Shown here piece by piece: positions 16,136-24,193 of a DNA stretch of 29,222 nucleotides. The position numbers and the translations under genes were made by a program. The notes under the pieces are model-generated. The model saw nothing but the letters and a program-made list of their open reading frames with translations. It did no database searches and was not told the origin of the DNA. The stretch comes from CAVQBP01 sp964448105 (lineage in GTDB: Bacteria > Bacteroidota > Ignavibacteria > Ignavibacteriales > Ignavibacteriaceae). Each line of letters begins with the position of its first letter. Position 1 is the stretch's first letter. The stretch spans positions 1 through 29,222 of the forward strand of contig CAYUVK010000060.1 in NCBI GenBank assembly GCA_964448105.1, in the 5' to 3' direction.

Positions 16136-17326
16136 TTATTTAACCTGATATTCATTATTAATTAAAAGTTTAGGTGAATTCCTTCTTAAATTTTTTACAG
16201 TACTAATTATCTTATCAATTGAATAATCGATTTCTTCTTCGGTTGTGAATCTTCCCAAGCCAAATCTAATTGAAGATTTGGAAAGTTCGTCACTAAGACC
16301 CAACGCTTTTAAAACATGACTTGGTTTTAAGGTTGCAGAAGTACACGCGGAGCCTGATGAAACTGCAATATCTCTCATGTTCATCATTAGAGTTTCTGAT
16401 TTAACATATCGAAAGCTTAGATTCAAATTGCCCGGCAGCCTGTTTTCTAAAGAACCATTCAAATAAACTTCATCTAAATTGTTTATAATACTGTAAAATA
16501 ATTTATTTCTTAATTTAGATATTTTTTCAGATTCCTCATGCATTACATTATCGCAAATTTCGGCTGCTTTTGCAAAACCAACAATTCCCGGGACATTTAA
16601 TGTGCCTGATCGTAAATTATTTTCCTGTCCTCCGCCGAATATTTGCGGGATTAAATTAATTTTAGGAGATCTGTTTTTTACATACAATGCTCCGATTCCT
16701 TTTGGGCCATAAATTTTATGAGCAGAAAATGAAACTAAATCAATTTGATTTTTCTTAACATTAAACGGTATTTTACCAATTGCTTGCGATGCGTCTGTAT
16801 GAAAAAGAATATTTCTACTAGTACATATTTCACCGATAGACTTAATATTATTTATCGTTCCAATTTCATTATTAGCTGTCATTATTGAAACTAAAATTGT
16901 CTTTTCGGTAATAAAATCTTCGAGTTGTTCCAAATTTAAATTACCATTTTTATCAACGGGCAAACGGGTTATTTCGAATCCTTTCTTCTCAAGGATTTTA
17001 AGAGAATCCAAAACTGCACTATGTTCGATAGAGGAAGTAATAATATGGTTTCCTCGAGAATAATATGATTGAGCAATTCCAAAATGAGCTAAATTAATTG
17101 ACTCGGTGGCACCGCTAGTAAAATATATTTCAACCGGTTCGGCATTTATAAATTCTGCAATAGTTTCTCTTGAATTTTTAACAGCACTTTCTGCTTCCCA
17201 TCCGAAAGAATTACTTTTACTTGAAGCATTACCAAACTTCTCTAAAAAGTATGGCTTCATAGTTTCAAATACTTGAGGATCCACCGGCGTTGTAGAATGA
17301 TAATCAAGATAAATTGGTAGCTTCAT
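16136..17326 (-). CDS. iscS: Cysteine desulfurase, IscS/NifS type
   Basis: PLP-dependent enzyme that takes sulfur from cysteine as an enzyme persulfide and yields alanine, feeding Fe-S cluster and thiolation pathways. 396 residues. It has 'IYLDYHSTTPVDPQV' at the N-terminus, 'TSGATESINLA' (70-80), His102 in 'SIEHSAV', Asp178 in 'FHTDASQAIGK', PLP lysine Lys204 in 'SFSAHKIYGPKG', and catalytic Cys328 in the mobile loop 'SSGSACTSATLKPSHVLKALG'. The long loop makes it group I (IscS/NifS-like) rather than SufS-like. It follows an Rrf2-family gene by 64 bp, and a near-perfect 33-bp dyad lies 18 bp upstream of its ATG. No iscU/nifU scaffold gene follows. IscS versus NifS naming is by context. Confidence 0.95.
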   Translation of the reverse strand: MKLPIYLDYHSTTPVDPQVFETMKPYFLEKFGNASSKSNSFGWEAESAVKNSRETIAEFINAEPVEIYFTSGATESINLAHFGIAQSYYSRGNHIITSSIEHSAVLDSLKILEKKGFEITRLPVDKNGNLNLEQLEDFITEKTILVSIMTANNEIGTINNIKSIGEICTSRNILFHTDASQAIGKIPFNVKKNQIDLVSFSAHKIYGPKGIGALYVKNRSPKINLIPQIFGGGQENNLRSGTLNVPGIVGFAKAAEICDNVMHEESEKISKLRNKLFYSIINNLDEVYLNGSLENRLPGNLNLSFRYVKSETLMMNMRDIAVSSGSACTSATLKPSHVLKALGLSDELSKSSIRFGLGRFTTEEEIDYSIDKIISTVKNLRRNSPKLLINNEYQVK

Positions 17327-17344
17327 AAAATTTTAATATTAAAT

Positions 17345-17377
17345 ATGTGACAATCACCTACTAGGTGACTGGCACAT
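17345..17377. repeat. 33-bp near-perfect dyad between rrf2 and iscS
   Basis: The core TCACCTA-C-TAGGTGA (17354-17368) is a perfect 7+1+7 palindrome centred at 17361. The symmetry continues outward with only two mismatched pairs: ATGTG (17345-17349) mirrors CACAT (17373-17377), and CA (17351-17352) mirrors TG (17370-17371). It ends 18 bp before the iscS start. No U-run follows on either strand, so it is not a terminator, and the one-base centre fits a protein-binding palindrome or an extrudable REP-type element better than an RNA hairpin. Only one copy is seen in the window. Candidates are an operator controlling iscS or an intergenic REP/MITE-like repeat. Confidence 0.75.
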
Positions 17378-17390
17378 GAGTATTAATGTT

Positions 17391-17795
17391 TTATAAAATT
17401 TGATTTATTGTAGTTTTTCTAAAAACTTTTTCTATTTCGATCTGCACTTTTGATAAAGGATTTCTAATCTGACAGCAATCAAACCGCGCACAATCTTTCT
17501 TGGAACCGTTTTCTTTCATGCAATTTGTAATTTGCACCCTTTCAACGGCTGATATAACATCATTTAAAGTAATATCTTTTGAATCTCTTATAAGAGAATA
17601 ACCGCCATTGATTCCCTGATAAGATATTACAATATTCTTTTTCGTTAATTTCTGTAAAATTTTAGCTAAAAGTTCATACGGAATATTATATCCCGTTGAA
17701 ATTTCTTTTGCTGTAACACAACTATTCTCAGGTTTTAAAGCAATATATTTTACCGCCATTAATGCGTATTCAGTCTTTTTTGATAACTTTAACAT
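17391..17795 (-). CDS. Rrf2-family transcriptional regulator (IscR-like)
   Basis: Winged-helix regulator of 134 residues that probably senses Fe-S status, redox state or NO. The N-terminus 'KLSKKTEYALMAVKYIAL' and the wing region 'ISYQGINGGYSLIRDSKDITLNDVISAVE' (about 58-85) are typical of Rrf2 proteins. Cysteines 92, 102, 107 and 108 ('NCMKENGSKKDCARFDCCQ') lie in the loop where IscR holds a [2Fe-2S] cluster with three cysteines, so cluster binding is likely. Spacing differs from E. coli IscR, so the ligand set is inferred. Directly upstream of the ATG is a sequence resembling an IscR-type site, suggesting autoregulation. It lies between bshC and iscS on the same strand. No good ribosome site precedes the ATG. 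Confidence 0.93.
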   Translation of the reverse strand: MLKLSKKTEYALMAVKYIALKPENSCVTAKEISTGYNIPYELLAKILQKLTKKNIVISYQGINGGYSLIRDSKDITLNDVISAVERVQITNCMKENGSKKDCARFDCCQIRNPLSKVQIEIEKVFRKTTINQIL

Positions 17796-17802
17796 AAAAT
17801 AG

Positions 17803-17815
17803 GACTAAAATTGTC
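17803..17815 (-). promoter_or_regulatory. Candidate IscR/Rrf2-type operator upstream of rrf2
   Basis: The 13-bp core GACTAAAATTGTC (plus strand) is an imperfect dyad with the same GAC...GTC spacing as the E. coli type-1 IscR core (GACT-RWWWY-AGTC). The flank GGGTTT on one side also resembles that consensus, while the other flank does not. It lies 7 bp upstream of the rrf2 start codon, where an autorepressor site would be expected. The assignment assumes that the known IscR consensus applies to this distant relative. Confidence 0.35.
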
Positions 17816-17890
17816 GGGTTTAAATTATACAAATTTTAATATAAACTCAAATTTTATAAGTTTTTAATGATATGAGACTTTTTAAAGAAA

Positions 17891-19525
17891 TTATAAATTG
17901 ATTATTTGGTGCTTAAATCTATTTATTTCCAGTTCATTAAATATTTGCTTAAGAATATCTAAGCCGTATTTATGAGTAAAGTAAATGAAATTTAATTCTC
18001 TTTCCTGAAGGTTAGAATTCGGATATAAAGAATTTATTGCTTTGTCTACTTGTCTTAATGTTACTTCATGTTTTTTCTTTTGTGCATCCAGCGCTTTCAC
18101 TTTTAAAACATCGAGGTCATTAAAAATTTTTTGCTTGTATTTAGTGCTGGCATCGCTTATAGTTTTATCAAATTCAAACAGCTTCTCTTTAAGCTGATCT
18201 AAAGCTACTTCAATCTTGTTAGAAGTATCTTTAAACATTTCGTCAAGAGTTACTTCAGAGACAGACCTGATTATTTTATCTTTTAATTTTTCCGGTTCGC
18301 TAAATATATCCTGAACTTCCAGCTCAAATTTTTTAAGAACCGAATTGATATTTTTTTCAACAATTGTTACTGAAGCACGCGGATAAATAATTGGCGATTC
18401 AATTTTAAATATTTGATAAAGAGGAGTAACCTGTGCAAAATAAGCTATTTCACTTGGACCCGCGACGTAAAACGCAGTCGGCAAAATATAATCCTGGCAA
18501 ATCGGACGTAGCAGAACATTCGGGCTGAAATTTTCAGGTGTATTTTTAATATTCTCAATAATTTCTTCGTAAGTAAATTTTTTCCTTTTTCTTTTTAACC
18601 TGAATTCATTTTCTACAGGCTCAATTAAAAATCTCCCTTCGTCATAACTGTAAAATAAATTTACGGGATGAACTTTAACTTGAGCGTGATATAATTCTTC
18701 AAGCTTTGCACTTACACTTACTAATTTTTCAGTATGCTGCCTGAAATCTTTTATTTCTTTTTCAAAGATCGGTTTTAAAAGAACTTTAAATTCGGGATCC
18801 TGCGGGTCAAAAATTATTAAACCGTATTCATCGAACAGCCAAAAAATTAATTCCTTGAAAGCTTTCTTAAAAGTTTTTCCGGGGCTGTAAAAATCTTTTA
18901 ATTTATTTAATAAATCGCCTTTAAATTCCGTATCTCTTAGCTTTTTATTTAATCCTTCAAAAAAATTATTTATTGAATCATTTATTTTAATTTGCCCGAC
19001 ACTCCCTCTATCTTCTTCATCATCTATTCCATCATCATAATCAATTTTGGATAATTCATTATTTTCATCAATTACATTTATGCTCCGTACTTCATTAAAA
19101 TCATGATCATCACCTTCTAGCCAAAAAATCGGGACAAAATTATATTCATCATATCTTTCCGATAAATAATTGCTCAGTTTAATTGCAGTAATTATTTTAT
19201 AAAAAGTATAAAGGGGTCCGCCAACTATTCCCAGCTGCTGTCCGGTCACAACAGCCAGAGTTTTTTCATCTTTTAGTAAATCAATATTTTTTGAAGTTTT
19301 CTCAGATAGACTAAAATTATTATATTGATCTTTTAAGATTGAAAAAAGCTGTGAACGATCTGGCATCTGCCGTGTTCTAGAATCAACAATAGATTTGAAT
19401 TTGTTTAAATATTCTTCCTTATTATTGAAGTTAAAATCATAAAAGCTGCTTACTTTTTGAGGATCATAAAGATAATCCAAAAATATTTTTTGATTTGATG
19501 GAATGTCGTTGAAATTGATAAACAT
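17891..19525 (-). CDS. bshC: Bacillithiol biosynthesis cysteine-adding enzyme BshC
   Basis: Proposed ligase for the last step of bacillithiol synthesis, adding cysteine to glucosaminyl-malate. 544 residues, the usual family size. Hallmarks are 'AVVTGQQLGIVGGPLYTFYK' (91-110), 'VPIFWLEGDDHDFNEV' (131-146), 'LRPICQDYILPTAFYVAGPS' in the middle and a long coiled-coil-like C-terminal part (about 430-500) ending in the family's 'LQERELNFIYFTHKYG'. The other two pathway genes, bshA and bshB, are not in the window. It is the first gene of the minus-strand thiol/Fe-S block, 95 bp before rrf2, and is divergent from the radical SAM gene across 121 bp. Confidence 0.95.
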   Translation of the reverse strand: MFINFNDIPSNQKIFLDYLYDPQKVSSFYDFNFNNKEEYLNKFKSIVDSRTRQMPDRSQLFSILKDQYNNFSLSEKTSKNIDLLKDEKTLAVVTGQQLGIVGGPLYTFYKIITAIKLSNYLSERYDEYNFVPIFWLEGDDHDFNEVRSINVIDENNELSKIDYDDGIDDEEDRGSVGQIKINDSINNFFEGLNKKLRDTEFKGDLLNKLKDFYSPGKTFKKAFKELIFWLFDEYGLIIFDPQDPEFKVLLKPIFEKEIKDFRQHTEKLVSVSAKLEELYHAQVKVHPVNLFYSYDEGRFLIEPVENEFRLKRKRKKFTYEEIIENIKNTPENFSPNVLLRPICQDYILPTAFYVAGPSEIAYFAQVTPLYQIFKIESPIIYPRASVTIVEKNINSVLKKFELEVQDIFSEPEKLKDKIIRSVSEVTLDEMFKDTSNKIEVALDQLKEKLFEFDKTISDASTKYKQKIFNDLDVLKVKALDAQKKKHEVTLRQVDKAINSLYPNSNLQERELNFIYFTHKYGLDILKQIFNELEINRFKHQIINL

Positions 19526-19646
19526 TTTGTTCCTACAATTTTAAAATATTAAGTTTTAAACTAAGAAAATATGGATTGCTTAACAAATGTGTATCGTTCG
19601 TTATCAAATATACTTCTACTGAAAAATATGTAAATAATTATCAGAC

Positions 19647-20672
19647 TTGGAAATAAATTTATTAAAATATTTTACTATTAACAGAGCATTTAATGTTTTT
19701 AAAATTATTGCTTCATTCGGCATTTCCAGGCTTTTGAGGAAGCCGGTAGTATGGGGAATGCCGGTATCATATTCAATAGAACCTACAAACCATTGTAATT
19801 TAAAATGTCCGGAATGTCCGTCCGGTCTTGGCTCATTAACCCGTCCTTTAGGATTATTGAAGTTGGAAGAGTTTAAAAAAATTGTTAAGCAAATAAAGAA
19901 TTCAGGCTTTTATATTCAGTTATTTTTTCAGGGTGAACCTTTTATAAACAAGCAGCTTCCTTTAATGATAAGATATGCTCAGGAAAATAAAATATATGTC
20001 TCTATAAGTACGAACGGGCATTTTATTAATGCAAAAAATGTTGATTCTGTTTTAGAAGATGCTCCCGATAAACTTATTTTTTCTATTGATGGATTGGATG
20101 AAGAAAGTTATCAGAATTATCGTGTTGGCGGAACTTTTAAGCAAGCTGATGAAGGGTTGAGACTTCTTGTGAAAAGGAAAAAAGAGCTTGGTAAAAAAAA
20201 TCCTTTTGTAGAATTTCAATTTATTGTTATGAAGCAGAATGAACATCAACTTGAAGATGTTTTGAAATACGGAAAAGATGTCGGCGTTGATAATGTTGTT
20301 TTTAAAACAATGCAGATTTCTTCTTTAGATAATGCCTTATATTTCCTTCCTTCAAAAGAAAAATACAGAAGATATAATATTGATAACGGAAAATATAAGA
20401 TTAAAAATAAACTGAAAGATCACTGTTTTGCTTTATGGCGAACATCGGTTTTAACCTGGGATGGAAGAGTAGTTCCCTGTTGTTTCGATAAAGATGCTAA
20501 TTTTGAATTAGGGAAATTAAATGGTTTGCCTGAAAATGGAATTAAGGCGATTTGGAAATCAGGGGCTTATCTAAATTTCAGGCAAAGTATATTAAGAAAC
20601 AGAAAAGGGAACAGCATGTGCAATAATTGCACCGAAGGTCTAAAAATTAATATCATGAAAATTGAGCAGTAA
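19647..20672 (+). CDS. Radical SAM protein with SPASM domain
   Basis: Predicted S-adenosylmethionine-dependent radical enzyme of unknown substrate, 341 residues. The radical SAM motif is C50-x3-C54-x2-C57 in 'IEPTNHCNLKCPECPSG', followed by 'FFQGEPFI' and 'SISTNGHF' in the barrel. C-terminal cysteines 260, 278, 279, 325 and 328 ('DHCFALWRTSVLTWDGRVVP', 'CCFDKD', 'MCNNC') form a SPASM domain that should hold one or two extra [4Fe-4S] clusters. The start is a TTG: an in-frame stop lies 12 nt upstream, and the next ATG (residue 38) would cut off a well-formed N-terminus. Its end overlaps the next gene by 11 bp. SPASM proteins mature peptides or modify small molecules; no precursor-peptide gene is visible nearby, and the neighbours suggest an envelope-linked substrate. 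Confidence 0.9.
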   Translation: MEINLLKYFTINRAFNVFKIIASFGISRLLRKPVVWGMPVSYSIEPTNHCNLKCPECPSGLGSLTRPLGLLKLEEFKKIVKQIKNSGFYIQLFFQGEPFINKQLPLMIRYAQENKIYVSISTNGHFINAKNVDSVLEDAPDKLIFSIDGLDEESYQNYRVGGTFKQADEGLRLLVKRKKELGKKNPFVEFQFIVMKQNEHQLEDVLKYGKDVGVDNVVFKTMQISSLDNALYFLPSKEKYRRYNIDNGKYKIKNKLKDHCFALWRTSVLTWDGRVVPCCFDKDANFELGKLNGLPENGIKAIWKSGAYLNFRQSILRNRKGNSMCNNCTEGLKINIMKIEQ

Positions 20673-21663
20673 TTTTGTGAATAATGTTATAGCTAAAAAT
20701 ATTCCGGTAAAAGAAATTTTTATAAAAAATAAGCAAGCAGGCTATTTTCTTATAAAAATAATTATTGCTGCGGGATTGCTTTTATTTATCGTCAATAGAA
20801 TAAATCCAAAAGAAATCTTATCCGCAGTTTCTACTGCAGATTATAATTTAATTATTCTTTCATTTGTTTTAAGCTTTTTAAATCTCTATCTGCAATTTTT
20901 AAAGTGGGAAACAGTTTGCAGAGCCTATTTAAATATCAACAATAAAAGGAAAATATTTATCTCCCTTTTCCATGGTTTTGCGGCAGGAATTTTTACTCCT
21001 GCACGCATAGGAGAATATTTCAGCAGAGGTTTAGTTTTCAAAGAAATATCTGTTTTTCAAGTTGCCGCTGCTACTTTTATTGATAAATTTTTTCCATTAT
21101 TGGTTGTTGCATTTTTTGGTGGAATCTCTTTTATATTTTATGTGAACTACTACTTTGGATTTTCTTTTTTTATATCAATTCTTTTGTTTGTTTCGGCAAT
21201 AATCATAACTTACTTTTTACTTAGTAAAATATTGAATGGCAATATTCTAAGAATTGTTCCGGATAAAATTAAGCAAAACAAAAAGTTTGAAAAGATAATA
21301 TTGAATTTTGAACAACTTAAGAGATTCAATTTTAAATTCATTTTTAGAATGACCCTTATTTCCGCTTCTTTTTATTTCTGTTATTTGATACAATTTGCAA
21401 TCTTAATTTCTGCTTTTTCACATAGTTTTCACTTTATCCAATATTTATGGAACGGCAGTTTGGTTATGTTTACTAAATCAATTATTCCTCAAATATCAGT
21501 TGGTGAATTGGGAATCAGGGAAGGAGTCTCTATATATTTCTTTACAAAAATGGGAGAAACTGCTGCAACTGCGTTTAACGCTTCATTTTTTTTATTTCTG
21601 ATTAACTTAGTTCTCCCATCTTTAATAGGTTTAGTTTTACTCTATAAGAAAAGCAATGATTAA
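20662..21663 (+). CDS. Flippase-like integral membrane protein (LPG-synthase TM / UPF0104 family)
   Basis: Polytopic membrane protein of 333 residues with about eight hydrophobic segments, starting near 'GYFLIKIIIAAGLLLFIV' (27-44). The motifs 'FHGFAAGIFTPARIGEYFSRG' and 'SIIPQISVGELGIREGVSIY' (the latter near the C-terminus) are those of the UPF0104/AglD-like family related to the membrane half of lysylphosphatidylglycerol synthase. Members are associated with moving or modifying lipid-linked molecules, mostly by inference. The start is a TTG inside the end of the radical SAM gene; a GTG at 20677 would remove five residues and is equally possible. It overlaps the GT2 gene downstream by 8 bp, so all three genes look co-translated. 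Confidence 0.87.
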   Translation: MSSNFVNNVIAKNIPVKEIFIKNKQAGYFLIKIIIAAGLLLFIVNRINPKEILSAVSTADYNLIILSFVLSFLNLYLQFLKWETVCRAYLNINNKRKIFISLFHGFAAGIFTPARIGEYFSRGLVFKEISVFQVAAATFIDKFFPLLVVAFFGGISFIFYVNYYFGFSFFISILLFVSAIIITYFLLSKILNGNILRIVPDKIKQNKKFEKIILNFEQLKRFNFKFIFRMTLISASFYFCYLIQFAILISAFSHSFHFIQYLWNGSLVMFTKSIIPQISVGELGIREGVSIYFFTKMGETAATAFNASFFLFLINLVLPSLIGLVLLYKKSND

Positions 21664-22789
21664 TCTTTTAATTCTTCTTTTTGTAATCTTATTAATTTAT
21701 TACTTCACTTTTCTTGTTTCGCTTTTAAAGGGATTAAATAAATTAAAACCAACTGCTGTAAAGAAACCTTTACCTGAATTTATTTCGATAATAATTCCTT
21801 TCAGAAATGAAGAAGAAAATATCCTAAAAAATCTCAAGAGTATTGAAGCACAAGATTATCCTGAAGAAAAGTTTGAAATAATTTATATTGATGATGCCTC
21901 GACTGATAGTTCATTGGAAATATTGAAATCTTCCGTACATAATAAAAATGTTAAAATTTTATCTTTACCCGATAATCCGAAAGAGACTGCCCGGAAAAAA
22001 AAAGCGGTCAATTTCGGAATAGAAAATTCAATTGGGGATATAATTGTTACAACCGATGCAGATTGTTTCCATTCCCCTGGTTGGCTAATTAATTTATTAA
22101 GCACATTTGAAGATAATGTTGGTTTTGTCTCGGGTCCGGTTGAATTTATTGATGGTAAAAATATTTTTTCTAAACTGCAGCAAATAGAATTTGCAGGTCT
22201 AATTTTAACCGGAGCAGGATTAATTGAAATTAATCAACCAATCATTTGTAACGGGGCAAATATTGCATACAGAAAAAATGTTTTTAAAAGCTTAAATGGT
22301 TTTGAAAATCATTTCCACCTTTCTTCCGGGGACGATGGATTTTTAATGCAGGAGATTCATAAATCAAAAAAGTATAGTGTTAAATTTTGTCGAAACAGAA
22401 ATGCTGTTGTAAAAACAAAACCTTTAGATTCTTTTCTTCAATTTTATCATCAAAGGAAAAGATGGGCTAGTAAAAGTATATTTTACGGCGATAAAAAATT
22501 AGTATTAAAGTTAATCATGATCTTCCTTTTTTATTTCGGTTTGGTTGTGCAATTGATTTTAGGAATCTCTTTTTCAAATATATTTTTTATATCTCTTATC
22601 CTAAGTCTTCTTCTAAAATTCTTATTGGAATTTCAAATTCTTAAGAAAGGAAAAACAATTTTATATCCCGGATTAGAATTGAAATATTTCATTTTAGCTG
22701 AATTACTTCAAATTCCTTATATCATTATTTCAAGTGTAACAGGATTATTTGGAAACTTTATATGGAAAAATAGAAAAGTTAAACGTTGA
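21656..22789 (+). CDS. Membrane-anchored family 2 glycosyltransferase
   Basis: Processive-type GT2 enzyme of 377 residues. An N-terminal membrane helix (about 3-23) precedes the GT-A domain 'ISIIIPFRNEEENI' (43-56). Catalytic-region motifs are 'YIDDAST' (77-83), 'DAD' (134-136), 'GDDGFL' (225-230) and 'QRKRW' (266-270), matching the D, DxD, ED-like and Q/RxxRW set of cellulose- and hyaluronan-synthase-like enzymes. Three C-terminal membrane helices follow (about 283-304, 306-322 and 343-365). It would transfer a sugar, on the cytoplasmic face, to a lipid or growing polymer. The ATG overlaps the flippase-like gene by 8 bp. Its pairing with a flippase-like protein and a radical SAM protein suggests a modified glycolipid or glycan; the product is unknown. 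Confidence 0.9.
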   Translation: MINLLILLFVILLIYYFTFLVSLLKGLNKLKPTAVKKPLPEFISIIIPFRNEEENILKNLKSIEAQDYPEEKFEIIYIDDASTDSSLEILKSSVHNKNVKILSLPDNPKETARKKKAVNFGIENSIGDIIVTTDADCFHSPGWLINLLSTFEDNVGFVSGPVEFIDGKNIFSKLQQIEFAGLILTGAGLIEINQPIICNGANIAYRKNVFKSLNGFENHFHLSSGDDGFLMQEIHKSKKYSVKFCRNRNAVVKTKPLDSFLQFYHQRKRWASKSIFYGDKKLVLKLIMIFLFYFGLVVQLILGISFSNIFFISLILSLLLKFLLEFQILKKGKTILYPGLELKYFILAELLQIPYIIISSVTGLFGNFIWKNRKVKR

Positions 22790-22922
22790 TGTATAAATAA
22801 ATCGATAATTGTTTAATTAATTATACACAATTTAATTAAAATATCTTAAATATTATTAAAAATGGAACTTTTTGAATGGCATATTCATTGAACAATAGAA
22901 GAGAAAGTTCATGAGGTTAATT

Positions 22923-24134
22923 ATGAAAAAGATAATTTTAATTGCAGTTTTTTTAATAGCTGGTTTAGCTTTTCAAACTAATGCTAATACACCTGTTCCC
23001 GGGGAGCGTTTTGGATTTTTCTATTCTTCTTTAGCTCCGTATGGAAGCTGGATTCAAATAGATTATGGAGTAAATGTCTGGCAGCCAAATATAATGCGAA
23101 GAAATTGGTCACCGTATAGATACGGTCAATGGATCTGGACAAACGATGGATGGTACTGGGATTCCTATGAACCTTTCGGCTGGATTACATATCATTATGG
23201 ACGCTGGTATTATGATGATTATTACGGATGGATTTGGGTTCCTGACGATCAATGGGGTCCTGCATGGGTAGAGTGGCGTTATGATAATGATTATATAGGA
23301 TGGGCACCTCTTCCTCCGTATGCGAATTTCTCAATCAATATTGGTATTCATTTTAGTGTGAATTTCTTCACTCCATATTCACACTGGCATTTTGTAAGAT
23401 ATAATAATTTCTGCAGTCCGCATATTTCTAATTATTATATCAGTAATAATTATGTTAACAATTTTTTCTCGAAAACAAAATATAGAACAAACTATGGATT
23501 CCAGGACGGAAGAGTTGTTAACAGAGGAGTTGATGTTAATTTTGTAAAAAGTAGATCCGGACAGGATATTAAAACACGTGAAATAAGAGCTGTTTCAAAT
23601 CCGGCTGATTTAAGGCTGCAGGATAGGGATAGAAATAGAAATGAAATTAGAACTTTCATCGGTTCACGGGAAGAAATATCCAGAGGGGATACAAGAAATA
23701 TAGAATTCAGAAAAGCTGACAGAAATTCATCTCTAGAAACTTCCAGGATGGAAATTGGAAGAAGCCGTGATATCAACCGGGAAGAATCAATAAATAGAAG
23801 CAATGAAAATAGAACTATTATAAGAGAATCTGTTCCCAAAGTTGAAAGTAGAAATAATGAAGTTCAGAATAGGAATATTCAGAGAGAAAGAGAAATGAGT
23901 CCGCAGACTATTCCTCCGAGGAATAATACAATTGAAAATAGGAATAGAAGCGAAGAAAGAATTAATAGGGAAACAACAACAAGAGAAAATAAACCTATTT
24001 ATACTCCTCAAAGAGTTGAAAGAAAAACTGAAATTAAAAGAGAGAATCCTCCACAGCAAACGATCGAAAGACGTTCAAGCGGTAATGAAAGAGGAAACAG
24101 TTCAACAAATGGTAACCGAGAAAGAAGAAGATAA
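22923..24134 (+). CDS. Exported DUF6600-type Trp/Tyr-rich protein with Arg/Asn/Glu-rich tail
   Basis: Secreted or periplasmic protein of unknown function, 403 residues from this start. The signal peptide is MKKIILIAVFLIAGLAFQTNA. The start at 22923 is preferred over the in-frame ATG at 22911 because GAGG sits 6 nt upstream and the signal peptide is then standard. The next roughly 110 residues contain repeated aromatic motifs ('APYGSWIQIDYGVNVWQP', 'YRYGQWIWTNDGWYWDSYEP', 'HYGRWYYDDYYGWIWVPDDQ', 'WGPAWVEWRYDNDYIGWAP'), the DUF6600 pattern. After about residue 190 it becomes a hydrophilic low-complexity tail rich in Arg, Asn, Glu and Ser up to the C-terminus, with no cysteine. The tail could bind nucleic acid, polysaccharide or other polyanions, but that is a guess. 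A strong terminator follows, and it appears monocistronic. Confidence 0.88.
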   Translation: MKKIILIAVFLIAGLAFQTNANTPVPGERFGFFYSSLAPYGSWIQIDYGVNVWQPNIMRRNWSPYRYGQWIWTNDGWYWDSYEPFGWITYHYGRWYYDDYYGWIWVPDDQWGPAWVEWRYDNDYIGWAPLPPYANFSINIGIHFSVNFFTPYSHWHFVRYNNFCSPHISNYYISNNYVNNFFSKTKYRTNYGFQDGRVVNRGVDVNFVKSRSGQDIKTREIRAVSNPADLRLQDRDRNRNEIRTFIGSREEISRGDTRNIEFRKADRNSSLETSRMEIGRSRDINREESINRSNENRTIIRESVPKVESRNNEVQNRNIQREREMSPQTIPPRNNTIENRNRSEERINRETTTRENKPIYTPQRVERKTEIKRENPPQQTIERRSSGNERGNSSTNGNRERRR

Positions 24135-24160
24135 GACCCAATATGAGCATAACCTCCAAC

Positions 24161-24193
24161 AAAAAAGCAGTACTTCCGGTACTGCTTTTTTTT
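24161..24193 (+). terminator. Intrinsic terminator after the DUF6600 gene
   Basis: A perfect 13-bp stem, AAAAAAGCAGTAC (24161-24173) with GTACTGCTTTTTT (24179-24191), around the loop TTCCG, with the T-run extending to 24193. It lies 26 nt after the stop codon. The A-run on the 5' side would also permit termination of minus-strand transcripts. Confidence 0.93.

Noticed and set aside
17345..17377. Dyad considered as the rrf2 terminator
   Set aside because: Neither strand has a T-run after the stem, and the one-base centre is too tight for a normal terminator loop without opening the core.
22807..22832. AATTGT/ACAATT inverted repeat upstream of the DUF6600 gene
   Set aside because: Only six base pairs in very AT-rich DNA; expected by chance and without a T-run or second copy.
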